A DNA stretch of 64,000 nucleotides from Sipunculus nudus (GCA_026874595.1 CM049312.1:63642929-63706928); one strand, 5' to 3'; shown: positions 1 to 12,202, counted from the stretch's first letter. Made by a program: numbers and translations. The notes: a model not told the origin generated them from the letters alone.

Positions 1-765
1 ATTTGTGCCCTGTTAACATAGCCGGATCTATAAAGGTTTCAAAAATATAGATAAAATTGCTTAACAATTCGAAAAAAAAATCCAGGTGGCGCCACCAGAC
101 TGCAGGAACTGATGAAACACTCAATGATCAATATGCATACAAAGAATCATGGTGATCAATGCATAAGTTGTTCAGCTTTTGTATAAAATTTTCCATTATT
201 CGGGGGGGGGGGGGGTTACTTCGAAGCTTCTTTGCTCAGGAGTTATGGGTAACAGAGACCCAAATTTAGGTTTCCAAGAAGAATTCTCATGGGCCTCCCT
301 GCAAGTCAAAATACAAGAATGTAGGTCCAGTATTTACAATTTGTGCTCTGTAAACAGATGACCTCATCTCTAAAGGTCTTAAAAACAGAGAGAAAAAAAA
401 TTTAATAAATCGAAAAAGTACAGTTGGTGCCACTAGTCTGCAAAACCTGATGAAACATTCCATGACCAATATCCATGCAAAAATCATGGTTATCAATGTA
501 TTAGGTGTCCATATACATGAGCTTTTGTATCAAATTTTCCATTATTCTGGGGGGTACTTTGGAGCCCCGTAGCTCGAATAATATGGGTAACAGAGACCTA
601 TCCAGGTTTTTAAGGAAAATTTCATGAACCTCCCTGGATGTCAAGTTAGAAAATTCCAGGTCCAACGGTAACGAATTGTGCTCTGTTAACGGACGGACCT
701 ACGACCGGACGGACCGTGGACGAGTGATCGCTATAGCTCGGATGTCTTTCAGTCTGCTTAGCTAA
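1..765 (-). repeat. Dispersed AGCTCAGCTGAC-family repeat, truncated by window start
   Basis: Read on the minus strand it starts near 765 with TTAGCTAAGCAGACTG, followed by a GTCCGTCCG-rich stretch and the phrase CTCTGTTAACAGAGCACAA-like 'ttaacagagcacaa'. It then runs through two consecutive related units that each contain the block 'catggaatgtttcatcag', a 'ctgcagactggtggcgcc'-like block and 'gagaccttt'. The same sequence recurs in plus orientation at 2620-5066 and 36747-37290. Unit spacing is about 330 bp. No coding potential is seen. It carries a G run at about 202-215. The family is not one I can name. Confidence 0.75.
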
Positions 766-779
766 AAAAAGGATATAGC

Positions 780-1504
780 TTCAAATGAATTTGTAGCTTA
801 AGGGATGTCAGAGAAACATTTCTGATTAGAAAGAAAAATTCATTTACAATGATCAGCTGGGGTTCCCTTGTTTTCAAAGGTTAATAGACAGTGAAAAGCT
901 TACATTGTACAACTCACTAGAACGTTTCTATCTTTTCCTATGAAAATTGTCTCCTATCATTTCTTATATTTACATAATTTAGACTGCAGTCTCCTATATT
1001 TTCCTATATATTGTGAATGGACAATATTAGGTTTCTGATATATTTGGTATTATTGAATAATTATTGTTAAAAAGATCTGCCTTTTAATACCCTGCTCTGT
1101 AGACTTGTACATGCACTTATTGCTGTTATACAAGAAAAGCCATATAATTCAATTAAACAGGTCGTTAGGTGCTGCTTGCAGAACTAATAATATGGAATTA
1201 AAGTAACAAAGTAAACCATGACGCTGCAGTAAAAACTTCTATATTCGTCCTATATCTTGGTCGAAAATTCCTATAATTTTTTTTTTGTCTCAAGTGATCC
1301 TTTAAAATTCCTATATTTCTCCAGGGGCTTGGTAGAAGCCCTGATACTGAGAACAGTTCATAGAGTAGACGTCGATGGTTACGTAAATTTATAACAATAA
1401 ATAACTTGTAATCAAACAAAATCCTCTTGATTAATTACAATAAATTCATATATGCTGTCATTAAATAAACAAAAGCCATATACAACTTTTCGGCAGTAGA
1501 TCCT
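780..1504. other. AT-rich sequence without recognised gene
   Basis: AT-rich sequence with only short spurious frames. I see no domain, RNA gene or clear repeat boundary here. Confidence 0.5.
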
Positions 1505-2152
1505 AACAACCCTAACATTACAATAATAATACTTAATCAATACAATTTCACAGTATAACAACAGTACAACAGTAAATCAATACAAGTATATAAATAAAGT
1601 GTACAGTACCAGGATACCACCACTGTCACAGCGACAATAAGTCCTTTAAAGCATATAATCCAGATGAACAGTTCACATAAATTTTCTCAAAGAATAACAG
1701 TCCAGTTCAATCACAAAATCAATTTGTTGTAATCCAAAAGTGAAGCTCGGGTAGTAATCCCAAAGGCAAACTGGAGACTTATTAAAATCCGTTTAAAGTT
1801 TCAAAGATCTAAAATTTCCGCAGTTTTCGAAAAATTTGCTCAAACTGACTTACACTCTTCTGTGTCCGCTGAAATATATCTCTTCTCTCTATCCCGGCTC
1901 AAAACACAGCCTCTTATTTATAACTTTTCACCTCAAGTTGAGAACTTTTCATTTCCCGAAAAATCCAAAGAATCCAACAATACACACGTTACAGGAAACA
2001 TCTAGAAAAAAACCGCTGTGTTTCTACATGTCAGAGTTCACACGTCGGCCGGCCCGGCCCGGGCAGGCTATGCCGCCTTAGCAACGGACAATGCTAGGGC
2101 TGCACATACACATGTAAGACTGCTACATACAATAAAAGAGACATCTGTAACA
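1505..2152 (-). mobile_element. Truncated LTR of the Gmr1-like Gypsy family
   Basis: The reverse complement begins TGTTACAGATGTCTCTTTTA at 2152 and follows the 5' LTR at 11207-12035 block by block. Shared pieces include 'tagcattgtccgt', 'ccgggccggcc', 'cacagaagagt', 'cttttggattacaaca', 'cgctgtgacagtggtggtat' and 'gtaatgttaggattgtt'. Similarity ends at about 1505, immediately before the point where the intact LTR has its AATAAA signals, so about 160 bp of R/U5 is missing. No gag or pol sequence adjoins it. It is a broken solo or partial LTR, not an active promoter that can be demonstrated. Confidence 0.85.
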
Positions 2153-2159
2153 ATTTTAA

Positions 2160-2410
2160 CAACAAACGGTTCCAGGTAGAACCCAAAAGGGTTATTCGCA
2201 GTTGATTCTTAAACACATGGTTCTTTTTGGAACCACCCGAGGGTTATTTTCTTGACCCTTACAGGTTCCATCCAGAACGTGTTTAAAGGTTCCGGAAGGT
2301 TCTTTACAGTGGACTGAGTGGGAAGATTTAAAGGTTTTGAATGGAACCCTAGGTATATGGTTCTTTCTGGATCACTCAAAGAATGCTTATATTAGAATGT
2401 CCAGGGTGTA
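2160..2410. repeat. Short GGTTC/GAACC-rich repeated segment
   Basis: The motif 'ggttc...gaacc' appears several times (ggttccaggtagaaccc, ggttctttttggaacc, ggttccatccagaac, ggttctttctggatc). This makes a set of small imperfect palindromes directly next to the LTR fragment. It is probably an internally repetitive dispersed element; the family is unknown. Confidence 0.45.
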
Positions 2411-2619
2411 ATATAAAAAATGAGGATAAATCTGTATAAATGGGATATAGAACATGTTTTGTTCATTTACCTCCGAATTATTTTATCTGACCAGATAGAG
2501 CCAGCCCAGAAAGGGATAACATTTAATGTTTGTGCCGAAGATACGTTACAAATATGTATTCTATAATACTGGCTTCTGGAAAAGGTAGCGCTTCTGATGG
2601 ATTGTATGGCATAATTCAA

Positions 2620-3510
2620 AAGCTTTTATTCATAACAAATGGCAACAAATTTTTGCATGGATATTCATCACGGAATGTTAACCATTTTGCAGACTGGTGG
2701 CGCCACCTGTATTTTTTTCGATATTTTACGATTTTTTCCCTCTATTTTTGAGACCTTCAAAGATGCAGCCATATGTTAACAGGGTACAAATTGTATCTAG
2801 AATCTTCTTTCTTGATATCGAGGGAAGCCCATGAATAGTCTCCTTGAAAACCTGAATTTAGGTTTCTGTTACACATAACCAATGTGCTATGGGGCTTCGA
2901 AGTACCCACCAAAATAATGAAAAATTTATACAAAATCTTAAGTATTGAAAAACTTATGCATTGATCACCATGATTCTTTGCAAGGTTATTGGTTACGGAA
3001 TGTTTCATCAGGTTTTGCAGACTGGTGGCGCCACCTGTTTTTTTTTCGATATTTTACGATTTTTTCCCTCTATTTTTGAGACCTTTTAAGATGCAGTCGT
3101 ATGTTAACAGGCCACAAATTGTAACGACTTGATCCAGAATCTTCTTTCTTGACATACAGGAGGCCCATGAAAAGTCTCCTTGAAAACCTAAAATTAGGTT
3201 TGTTATTCATAGCCCCTGAGCTATGAGGCTTCGAAGTAGCCACCTAGAATAATAGAAAAATTTGATACAAAAGCTCAAGTATTTGAAGAATAAATGCATT
3301 CATCACCATGATTTTTGCATAGATATTTGTCATGGAATGTTTCATCAGTTTCTGCAGACTGGTGGCAGTTTTTTTTATTTTTTAACATTTTTTTCACTAT
3401 TTTGAGACCTTTTTTGCATGGATATTGGTCATGGAATGTTTCATCACTTTCTGAATACTGGTGGCGCCACCTGTATTTTTTTTTATTTTTACGATTTTTT
3501 TCACTATTAT
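2620..3510 (+). repeat. Tandem units of about 328 bp with a GGTGGCGCCACC palindrome
   Basis: The perfect 12-bp palindrome GGTGGCGCCACC occurs at 2696-2707, 3024-3035 and 3460-3471, with a broken copy at 3361. Spacings are 328, 337 and 99 bp; the last is explained by an internal deletion. Each unit carries, in order, the palindrome, 'cgatattttacgattttttccctctatttttgagacctt', 'gttaacagg..acaaattgta', 'tgaaaacctgaatttaggtt', 'ctatggggcttcgaagtacc' and 'ttgcatggatattggtcatggaatg'. It is a degenerate tandem array, non-coding. Confidence 0.8.
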
Positions 3511-5066
3511 TAGCTCAGTTGACTGTAACTCATCTGAACTATAGCGATCACCCTTTGTCCATCGTCCTTCCGGTGATCCTGCCGTCTGTCAACAGGGCAC
3601 AAATCGTAACCGCTGAACCTGAAATTTTCTAACTTGACCAGGGAGGTCCATGAAAATTGAAACTCCTGTCTAATTTGACATCCTTGAGGCTCCATGACAA
3701 ATCGTCATGGAACCTGAAATTAAGTCTCTGATACCCGTATCCTCTGAGCGATATGGAGTGTTACATCTGTTCCTGTAGACTGGTGGCGCCACCTGTTTTT
3801 CCTTTTAATTTTTACGCATTTATTTCTCTATTTTTGAGACCTTCAAATGAAGAGTCCCTTCGGATCTTCTCAATTGACATCCAAGGGGCCCATTAAAAAA
3901 TCTCCTTTGCAACATGAAATTATTTCCAGAGAACGCGAGCTTTATCGTCTGGCAATTGAAAATTAGAATAAATAAGGCACATAGCAAATATAGTATGCTT
4001 CGACAACATCCATTCCAAATATAACCAACAAACGGCATTTGTCCGTGAAACATTTTGTATATTGATAAACCTGCGGATTTATTTTGCGGTGTCATACCTG
4101 TGACGCGGTATTGTAAATATAGACGAACTTCTGCACGTGCTTCTATTGATAGTTTACGTGATTCAACTACTGCCCGAATTGTGAAAGGCGTAAATGCACG
4201 GTGATAATGCAGCGACACTTGTTGTGGTATTTTAAATATTATGCAAAAGGGATTAACCATTATTGTATGCTGATATAAGACATGAGTCCCAAGGTATCGA
4301 GAGTCTGATGTTGTTTACATTTACTGGCCATCCAATAAAGGGGATGTCTGGTCAAATGTCAGGTCAAACATGCTTTGGTCGTAACGGGTGGCAGGGTCCT
4401 ATCATTATTTCAATAGATCTTGACCCTCCTCCGAGGTTTCATGGGGTTTGTAAAAATCCCTCCCAGAATAATATGATAAAAAAGCTCCAGTATCTGATTA
4501 ACTAACCCATTAGATGCCATGATTCTATACATGCATATTGATCATAGAGAGTTTCTCCAGTTCCTGCAGACTAGTGGCGCCTTTTTGTATTTTTTTTCGA
4601 TTTTTATTTCGCATTATTATTCTCTATTTTTGAGACCTTAAATTGAGGTCCTAGGCAAATCTCCTTGGAAACCTCAAATGATGTCATGTAGTTACCTAAT
4701 TCTGCCAGATATATGGAAGAACCTGATTTTAGCACCCGATAGGACAGATTTGCAGGATTTTCACAGTTGGATCTGGAAACTCAAACTTGATTTAGATCAA
4801 GGGAGGGTCCTGTCAATATTTCTTGAAAGCCTGAAATAATGTCACTGGGATCTATGTTCTGCAAACTGTGTGAAAGAACATGATTTTTAACACTATATTT
4901 CAGATGGGCACAAATGGTAGCAGCTGGATGTAGAATAAGATCACTGTAACCTATATCAACGGTCAATCGGCAAAATGCATGTTTTTGAGCACTCTGAGTG
5001 TCATGTTACCCATTGTTCAATGTTTCTTGAATGTTTCTTCAGCCAAGTGTCATGGCCCATGGGCCA
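3511..5066 (+). repeat. AGCTCAG-family dispersed element, both ends visible
   Basis: The left end is TTAGCTCAGTTGACTGTAAC near 3511, followed by 'tagcgatcaccctttgtccatcg' and 'caacagggcacaaatcgtaacc'. The right end near 5032-5066 reads 'cagccaagtgtcatggcccatgggccacttgtt', matching the right end of the copy at 36747-37290. It includes another palindrome-bearing unit (3782-3793) and a fragment at about 4573. The stretch 3930-4260 does not match the other copies. No transposase is visible. A non-autonomous DNA element is the likeliest identity. Confidence 0.6.
3820..4260 (-). CDS. Unrecognised 146-codon open frame inside a repeat
   Basis: I do not recognise this open frame. It starts at an ATG at 4258-4260. 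Its last third overlaps the dispersed repeat, while the first two thirds lie in sequence that is not repeated elsewhere in the window. A hydrophobic stretch (residues ~85-105, rich in L/I/F) is present, but there is no signature motif, no splice context and no neighbouring exon. It is most likely a chance frame or remnant inserted in the repeat. Confidence 0.12.
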   Translation of the reverse strand: MVNPFCIIFKIPQQVSLHYHRAFTPFTIRAVVESRKLSIEARAEVRLYLQYRVTGMTPQNKSAGLSIYKMFHGQMPFVGYIWNGCCRSILYLLCALFILIFNCQTIKLAFSGNNFMLQRRFFNGPLGCQLRRSEGTLHLKVSKIEK

Positions 5067-5662
5067 CTTGTTTTAACATCTGACTGTTAATTTTCTGTGA
5101 CATTATTGTTATCCAGGACAAAAACACAGACAGTATATATGTTAAATGTCCTGATACATATGCCTTCTCTAATTTGGTTTTCCAATTAGAATCTAGAAAA
5201 AAGTAAAGCGGTATCAATGGCGATGTTTGGACCAACATTAAAATATGTGATTGTATTTACAGGAGTTAAATAATTTAAATATAAATATAAAGAAACGCAT
5301 AGAATGTGCAAGCACTGTTTTTTTTTTATTAATTTTTATGTTTTGATCAAGCAATAAAACCTTTTACTTCTGACCTTCAGTTATATATATTCATTATCAC
5401 TTAAGATAATATTATGAAGAAAGTATTATGAATAGATGAGCCACATATCTAATAATGAAAGGTAGGCGAAGGGAATCACGGGCACGCAATGTATAGTGGG
5501 CCACATTTAAAGCTGACCAAATTGGCTATGAATTATAATAACCAGTATCATATAGTGTCAACACTTATGGTAAATAGTGTATTTTAGGGTATGCTGTTGC
5601 AATATTTGTCACACAGTTAACAAGTGAGCAGAAAAATAATTATATATATATAAATATATATA

Positions 5663-5728
<66 letters not shown>

Positions 5729-7254
5729 AATAGTTTACTGGCACAAACAACTGAACCCCTTGAAAAAAAATCCTTTATTGAATTTTTCTCTCTCTCCCGG
5801 AGCAGTGATCTCAGAAAAGTGTTTTATCTAGGCTAAACTTGTGACATTGTGAATGTGCAGCTGTATATCTTTATTGAACGCGGAATACAATGTGTATAAT
5901 CAGTCCCCTGGATAAATATGGCTTGCTAAGTGTAATGTGAGTAGATCACCCAAAGTTGGAAATTAATGTTATTTATGTTTTATAACGTGCTTTTTTTATC
6001 AACAATGATTACATAACCATTAAGAGGAACTTCACCTTGTTAAATATGTCACCTTATCTGGCACGTGATTTTAAACGATCATTGCCACATTCTAAAAGAC
6101 CTACTTATATTATAATTGGGTATGATGGGATCTTTCTCCCAGCATACGCTCATTAATGGTGCGTCACTGAGGGGTATAATATATGTACTAGGACGATTTT
6201 TTCATAAGTATACAAAATTATCTTATCAGCATGTATCAGTATTTTGATTCTATTGCCAATCAATAAACTATAAAAACGAGCATTCTTCTGGTATATTTGG
6301 TTTAACTCTTATTTTATCGCCACCCAGAAGGACAAATGACATTGTAACTAGGAAAATACCTCCTTAAAGATAGCATGTCTGTTCCTAAGTCCACGTTTGT
6401 ATGGTTATTAAAGAGGTCTAAAGTGATAGCAGTCGAGTGTAAATTAACATGAGACCTGACATTGAATTACATAAACTTCAGTCTTTTTCTAGACTAATGA
6501 AAAGACGTTCAAGGTTGTTTTGGGTCCAGATTTGTGTATCCATGCCATTTGTCGACTTGTTTTAAGAAGCACTTTGCAAAATAGGTAAGTGCTTTAGTGT
6601 ATTAGTCAACAAGAATAAAAGAAAAAAGTAAAAAAAAAAAGAAAAAAAAAAGGAAACAGTAATTAGATCATGGGGTATGGCGCTCAGCTTATATTGACGT
6701 ATTTTTTTATAAATAAAGGTACCGTTTTTAGACTTTTTACGAGAATCTCTCTGCCTATTTAAAGCATCCATGGTCTTTTGGTAACGATGTGTGCCCTGCT
6801 CAGCATCACACTAATACTTATAAGCTGTCATCCTCACGGGTCTGACATTCCATTCCTGCAAAACCATGCATGGTCGTGGGGATATAGGGAATACTATAGA
6901 AAGACTAAAAAGAACCCACTTCAATCGCAGTCCAGCAGAATTTGTACTATCTATGGCATAAGCCTGCATAATAAAATGGATTAAATTTGGCTTGCAGAAA
7001 ATGTGTAACAATACATTTTCCTTACATACCCTAACTAACTTATTCAGTATTTGCTAATGTACATTTCTTTTTATAAGTAAACACAGAAAATATCAAATGC
7101 TGCAATATGCAAAACTTAAATCGGTATAAATCTTTATATTTTTAAGCAATTCATTTCTATTCATATTCTTTCAACCACCTACTCTGAAACATGGCTCAAT
7201 TTTACATAAAAGCTAAAGTGTTTATATTTTCTTTAAGGAAACTTATTTGTGTAC
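5067..7254. other. AT-rich gene-free stretch
   Basis: It holds the TA array at 5640-5725, an A-rich run near 6630 and scattered short frames. No gene or tRNA is seen. Confidence 0.5.
5640..5725. repeat. (TA)n microsatellite
   Basis: Nearly pure TA dinucleotide array of about 85 bp, interrupted by two AA/AC steps near its start. Confidence 0.95.
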
Positions 7255-7600
7255 AGATAGTCCCTGTGACCTTGACCTTTGACCTGGTGACTCAAATTCA
7301 TTTATGCTCTCCACATACTGGCAAGTCAGCTAAATGCGCATGATGGAAAGTTTGGGATGAAAAGCTTTGCTTAAAATGCAGACATAATCTATTAAAATAT
7401 GCGAGTCCTGTGACCTTGACCTTTGACCTCGTGACCCCAAAATTATATAAGTTCTTCCTTCCGTGGAGGGCCATATGTAAGTCAAGCTTGAAATCATGTC
7501 AATGTGTCAATCCAACCAAGAGTTATCATCTGGGAACTTATTTATGTGGATGGACAGATTGACAGACAGACAACTAGTCAAACAGACAGGCAGACAGGGT
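7255..7600. repeat. Tandem repeat with TGACCTTGACCTTTGACCT motif
   Basis: The 19-base motif TGACCTTGACCTTTGACCT occurs at 7267 and again at 7411 (spacing 144 bp), each followed by 'gtgac' and AT-rich sequence. A similar 'caaaggtcaaggtcaaggtca' motif appears at about 46943 in the opposite sense. It ends in a GACAGACAGACA-like run near 7560-7600. Repeats of this look are common in invertebrate genomes; the family is not named here. Confidence 0.6.
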
Positions 7601-7689
7601 GATTATAATAGGGCATCAACTTGTAATCAATAAACACACAAGGTTATGGGACATTAGATGTAATCACAGCTGACAAACTTCCATGACTG

Positions 7690-8096
7690 TTGTCATTTTA
7701 TATTAAAAATATAGAAAAATATTCTTTAAAAAAACAAAAAAATACAGATGGCGCCACCACTTTTCGGGAACTGACAAAACTAGTCATGGTCAATATTCAA
7801 GGCAGGATTCATGACAATCCATGCATTATTTATCAAGATATTGGAGGGTTTGTATCACATTTTTTTATTATTCTGGGGGGGGGGGGGGTATTTTCAAGTC
7901 CAATAGCTCAAAGGATATAGGTCACAGTGACCTAATTTCAGGATTCCAAGGAGATTTTTTATTGACCTCCTTGGATTTTCACTAAGAAGTTTCTAGGACC
8001 AGCAGTTGCGAGTTGTGCCCTGCTAACGGACGGACAAAGCGCCATACCTATACCTCAGTTGACTAACGATCAGCTGAGCTAAAAACCTCAATTTTC
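7690..8096 (-). repeat. AGCTCAG-family repeat fragment
   Basis: On the minus strand it opens with TTAGCTCAGCTGATCG at 8096. It continues with 'ccgtccgttagcagggcacaactcgcaac', the 'tgacctaaattt'-like block, a G-run-flanked 'agaataat' block, and ends near the 'tggcgccacc' block at 7748. It abuts directly the 1.4-kb repeat that begins at about 8088. Confidence 0.7.
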
Positions 8097-9460
8097 CATA
8101 AAAAACCCTATTATCACACTTCAGGACTGCCGAATATCAAAACTACTTTTCAGTTTTTCTTCATATTCACCATTTATATTCCCCTATAAAGTTCCTATGT
8201 ATATGCTGGAAATTAGGTCAGTATTACGTAATTTATAAAAGCATTAAGCCCAAACATAATGCACTTTGTAAAAAAGATCAGGAAAAATATTTACCCACTC
8301 AAAATGATAGTTGTTAAAGCTAGAAATTTTTTTTTTCAGGGATATAACTTAATTTTATCAATATTAAATTGTACACCTAATATTAGATTTGAATTTGTAA
8401 CTGTTTTAAGTTATTAGCTTTAATATAAATAAAAGTACCTTAAATTTGCCCAACTTTGACTATGGCACTTTCTTCCCTGTAAGTACGTCTGATTTAATTT
8501 TCACAGCCGGTACACATAAGGATTAAGCCTATAAAATTATGAAATTTAAAAATGAAAGCTAAACAATTAGGCTAGTTAGTGAAGTTATTTTCAGAGGCCC
8601 CAATGCATTCACTTGTTGCATGAAGGCCACTTCTGGTTAAATGACGTGAGCTATGCAAGGGTATCTGATTTGTACAGGTCTCTAGGGGAGATCCCCCGAT
8701 GTGACAGGTTTACAATTATTCTATCATCACCCCCCCCCCTTCCCCACCAAGTGTTATGCAGTAATTGTTATTGTTCACACTGTATTTCTTTAATTGTCAT
8801 GCTATATCCACTCCAATATTCAATTTTTTTTCTTGAAATAGTAGTTCAAGGAGTAATCAAGAAGATGCAATGTTGTGGTGGCATAGCATTTTTTTAAGAA
8901 ATCACTTTTCTGTTAAGTAATTTTTGCAAATAAAATATCACTTAACCCGTCAGTATGCATAAATCGTTAATATATTAGCCAAATTATGTAAAAATAAAGT
9001 CACAATTTAAAATTGTGAATTATGAATCAATTATTATTTCCAGATATGTATTGTTTTGCAAATTAAGAGATATTATTTTGTGGTAAAAAAATAAATACAT
9101 TTATATCAATCATGTGTTGTTATCTAACAAAATTTAGATATATGATGATGCAATAATAAATATAAATCATTTATATTCAGATACATATGTCCTATAGGGG
9201 ATGTATAAAAATCGCAAACTTGTAAAAAATGTAATTAAAAAAATGAGGATCTAATGCGAAAATTTGTTCATTATTTTTCTGCCTCAGCAGACTGGGAGAT
9301 AAATTGATAAAATGTGTATGTACGTATGTCTTCAAATCCGTGTGTCCATTTTAAAATATTCAGTAATTGGGAATGAACTTTTTTTATCCTGTACGCAGTG
9401 TAAAAATTTAGTTATTATCCTGTATGTATATACGGAGATGTTGTAACTCTCAACATTCCA
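8088..9460 (+). repeat. 1.4-kb non-coding dispersed repeat, copy A
   Basis: It aligns in the same orientation with 28680-29865. Shared blocks occur in the same order: 'aaaaacctcaatttt', 'cacacttcaggactgcc', 'atatcaaaac', 'gcccaaacataatgcactttgtaaa', 'aagctaaacaattag.ctagtta.tgaag', 'gatctaatgc.aa.atttgttca.tatttttctgcctcag', and 'gttgtaactttc'. No open frame is shared, so this is a non-coding repeat, probably the body of a long non-autonomous element. Confidence 0.75.
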
Positions 9461-11206
9461 CCCCACCCCCCGCAACACACATACCCCACACACACGTACC
9501 GTACACCATCAAGTCCTTGCACCTGTAGACTGGGAACGTTAGTTATATTATTTAATAATATATTATAACAAAAGAACCTAATTAAGCAAATATGTAAACT
9601 GCTGAACTGTCAACAGTTTATCATGGTAAGAGAACAGATCGTATGTTCACAAGCTGCTCACATGCTTCAGTTATAACATTAGAAAACAACATTTGATCGC
9701 CAAGGTGTCATTAACAGAATTAATACATTCACTGGACCTTGATGGATCTTGTAGTCTGAGAATTTGAGTGATTCTTCTAAGGTTTGAGAATATACATTGT
9801 GCAACCCATTTCAGACCATACCGTACTACTGTCTTACACCGCCCTTTCATAAACCTTTTCTGCTCATTCGCAAACAGTTTGCGATCAGCCAGCTATACAA
9901 ATTCGTTTTTTTTTTTATTATATTTACTTTGACACAAATATCGTTATTTTCTATAATTTCATAATGAAGAATCTTCAGTCGACTGATTTAAATTAATTGA
10001 TCAATTTTAACCACTGTACATTAACAATATTATTCTTATATCGAATATTTTTGAGTATCAAATATGTCTGTGAAACTTCATATGCACAATAGACTCTCAT
10101 TATGTTTATATAAAGGGCTATCACGACCAAAACGCTACATCATCAGGTGTGTGTATCGGTGGTAAAATGTTATTGGTTAAATACATGGCTCAGCCATTAA
10201 ACATCCACATGCAGCTTTCATTTTTTACGGCTCTTTGATGACAGTGGATTTTTCTGTAGAAATTAATTATATCCTAGACGTTAAATGCACACACAATACC
10301 ATATCAAGGCACTAACACCTGTTAGCACTAGAAAAAAAGTCAACCTGGGGCAGCAACCATTGCCTTTGATCCATGGAAGTCCCGGGAGCCCGAAGTACGT
10401 TAAATCGTACGGTTTTGAATATTTGGTAGAAGAATAAAATTTGTTTATAAGTTTTACAGGCACTCATTGCCTCCATTTTCATTCATTGAATCTATTGCCC
10501 CAAGTAATAATTTTGCACATTGTTAAAAAAATATAATATAAATAATATATATACACAATATAAAAACAATGTCAGAAATGGTCCGATTACAAGTGAATGT
10601 GTTATCAAAACGCGTGTCAGATGGTGGGTTTTACAATACTGTTCCAGATGATTGAAATGGAAGTTGGCAGAGATGTCCATATGATGGTGGATGTTTAGGT
10701 AAATACTTTTTGTTGTACTGCATGGGCTATATTTATGACGCACTTTTTTAAGGGAACGAATAATACTAGGAATGTTTCTGCAGCAAACGTTAGTCAGAAT
10801 GTAGGCATAACAATCCGAATGTAGTGATAATAATAGCAGATGCTGCGTAAACACACCTTTCCCTCAGCTATAAGAACTCAAGGCACCTTCCAGGACCGTA
10901 TTTGAAAAAGGGTTAGCTTGATAAATATGCCTTACCTTTGCTTCTCTGGGATACAGGTCTGACGGATGATATATTATTAAATGTATGTTTTCATTTCCTG
11001 TCGTTTTGCTGGCTGTTTCCTGCGAACCAGGGATCTTTTGGGGTGGATGTGTACACTGATATATTATTCTATGGCAGAAGGAATTTTTGGAAGACTGGCG
11101 TGTAACAGAAGTAGGTAATCATGAAATTGTGTAGAAATAGGTAATATAATGAAAAAGGAATATTTATATGACCAGATAGTTCCCCCTATCGTTCTACTTC
11201 TTCCAT
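9461..11206. other. Gene-free stretch upstream of the Gypsy element
   Basis: AT-rich unique-looking DNA. The longest frame (minus strand, 10492-10854, 120 codons) has no recognisable domain and poor codon character, so I do not call it a gene. Confidence 0.45.
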
Positions 11207-12035
11207 TGTTACCGGTGTCTCTTTTATTGTGTTCAGCAGGTTTGCATGTGACTGTGTACCGCTAGCATTGTCCGTGGCCATGGGAGACGCGCGAGCCGGG
11301 CCGGCCCACGTGAGCGCCCAAGCAGATCTGGAACTTTCTGGGCTGGTCGCGCTCTATGAGCGCGTGTCTTGTAATATTCTTTGGGCGTGTTTATTATGTA
11401 TTGTTGGGTTCCTGGATTATTCGTGAAATAGAAGTTTCTAGACTTTTGGGTAAGAAGCTATAAATTAGGGGCTGTGTTTAGAGCCAATGGATGAGAGAGA
11501 AATATTCCAGCGAACACAGAAGAGTTTGAGTCAGTTTATGGACCGTTTCGATAATTGCAGCAGTTACAGATCTTCATCTAAATTTGTAAAGGATTTTATA
11601 TAGTGTTCAGTTTGCCTTTGAGTTCACTACCAGAACTTCACTTTTGGATTACAACAGAATAATTTTCTGATTGAATTGGACTATTATTCTCTTAGAAGAT
11701 TTATGTGAATTTTTCATATGGATTATACGTTTTAAAGGACTTGTTGTCGCTGTGACAGTGGTGGTATCTAGGTTCTGTACACTTTATTTATTAAACTGTG
11801 TAATTGTATTGATTTGCTGTTGTACTGTTGTTATACTGTGTAAGTGTATTGTAATGTTAGGATTGTTTTAAGAATAAATTATAATTATTTGTTAATAAAA
11901 AACCACTGACTTCTTTATTCATTCCCCTAGACATTTCACGCTGCCTAGTGTTACAGATTCTGATTTTTTTTATCTCCATTACAAAATTTGTGTTCATCAC
12001 GCATACGTGATCTGTTTATATTAGGTACCGTAACA
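11207..12035 (+). repeat. 5' LTR of the Gypsy element
   Basis: 829 bp, starting TGTTACCGGTGTCTC and ending TTAGGTACCGTAACA, with the 6-bp terminal inverted repeat TGTTAC/GTAACA. AATAAA signals lie at 11873-11878 and 11893-11898. The last ~190 bp matches the 3' LTR closely, but the first half resembles the fragment at 1505-2152 better than it resembles the element's own 3' LTR. Confidence 0.9.
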
Positions 12036-12041
12036 TAAAAT

Positions 12042-12061
12042 TGGGGGCTCTCGTCCGGGAT
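12042..12061 (+). promoter_or_regulatory. Primer-binding site, tRNA-Pro-like with a 2-base insertion
   Basis: TGGGGGCTCTCGTCCGGGAT lies 6 bases after the 5' LTR. It equals the classical 18-base proline-tRNA primer site with an extra CT in the middle. It would prime minus-strand DNA synthesis in the particle. The insertion could be a mutation or could reflect the local tRNA variant. Confidence 0.75.
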
Positions 12062-12202
12062 GCTTAATAGTTTTCAAATTTATTAGGCCTTGACCTGGAC
12101 ATTGTTTTATCATACCTTGTTTACAAGATTACATATTGTTTACAGTACATTGTTTATAGGATTTATCTCAGTGTTTTTTTGTCATTGTTTTAACATCTTA
12201 AC

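Noticed and set aside
10492-10854. 120-codon minus-strand frame
   Set aside because: AT-rich, no motif, no splice context and no repeat in the window.
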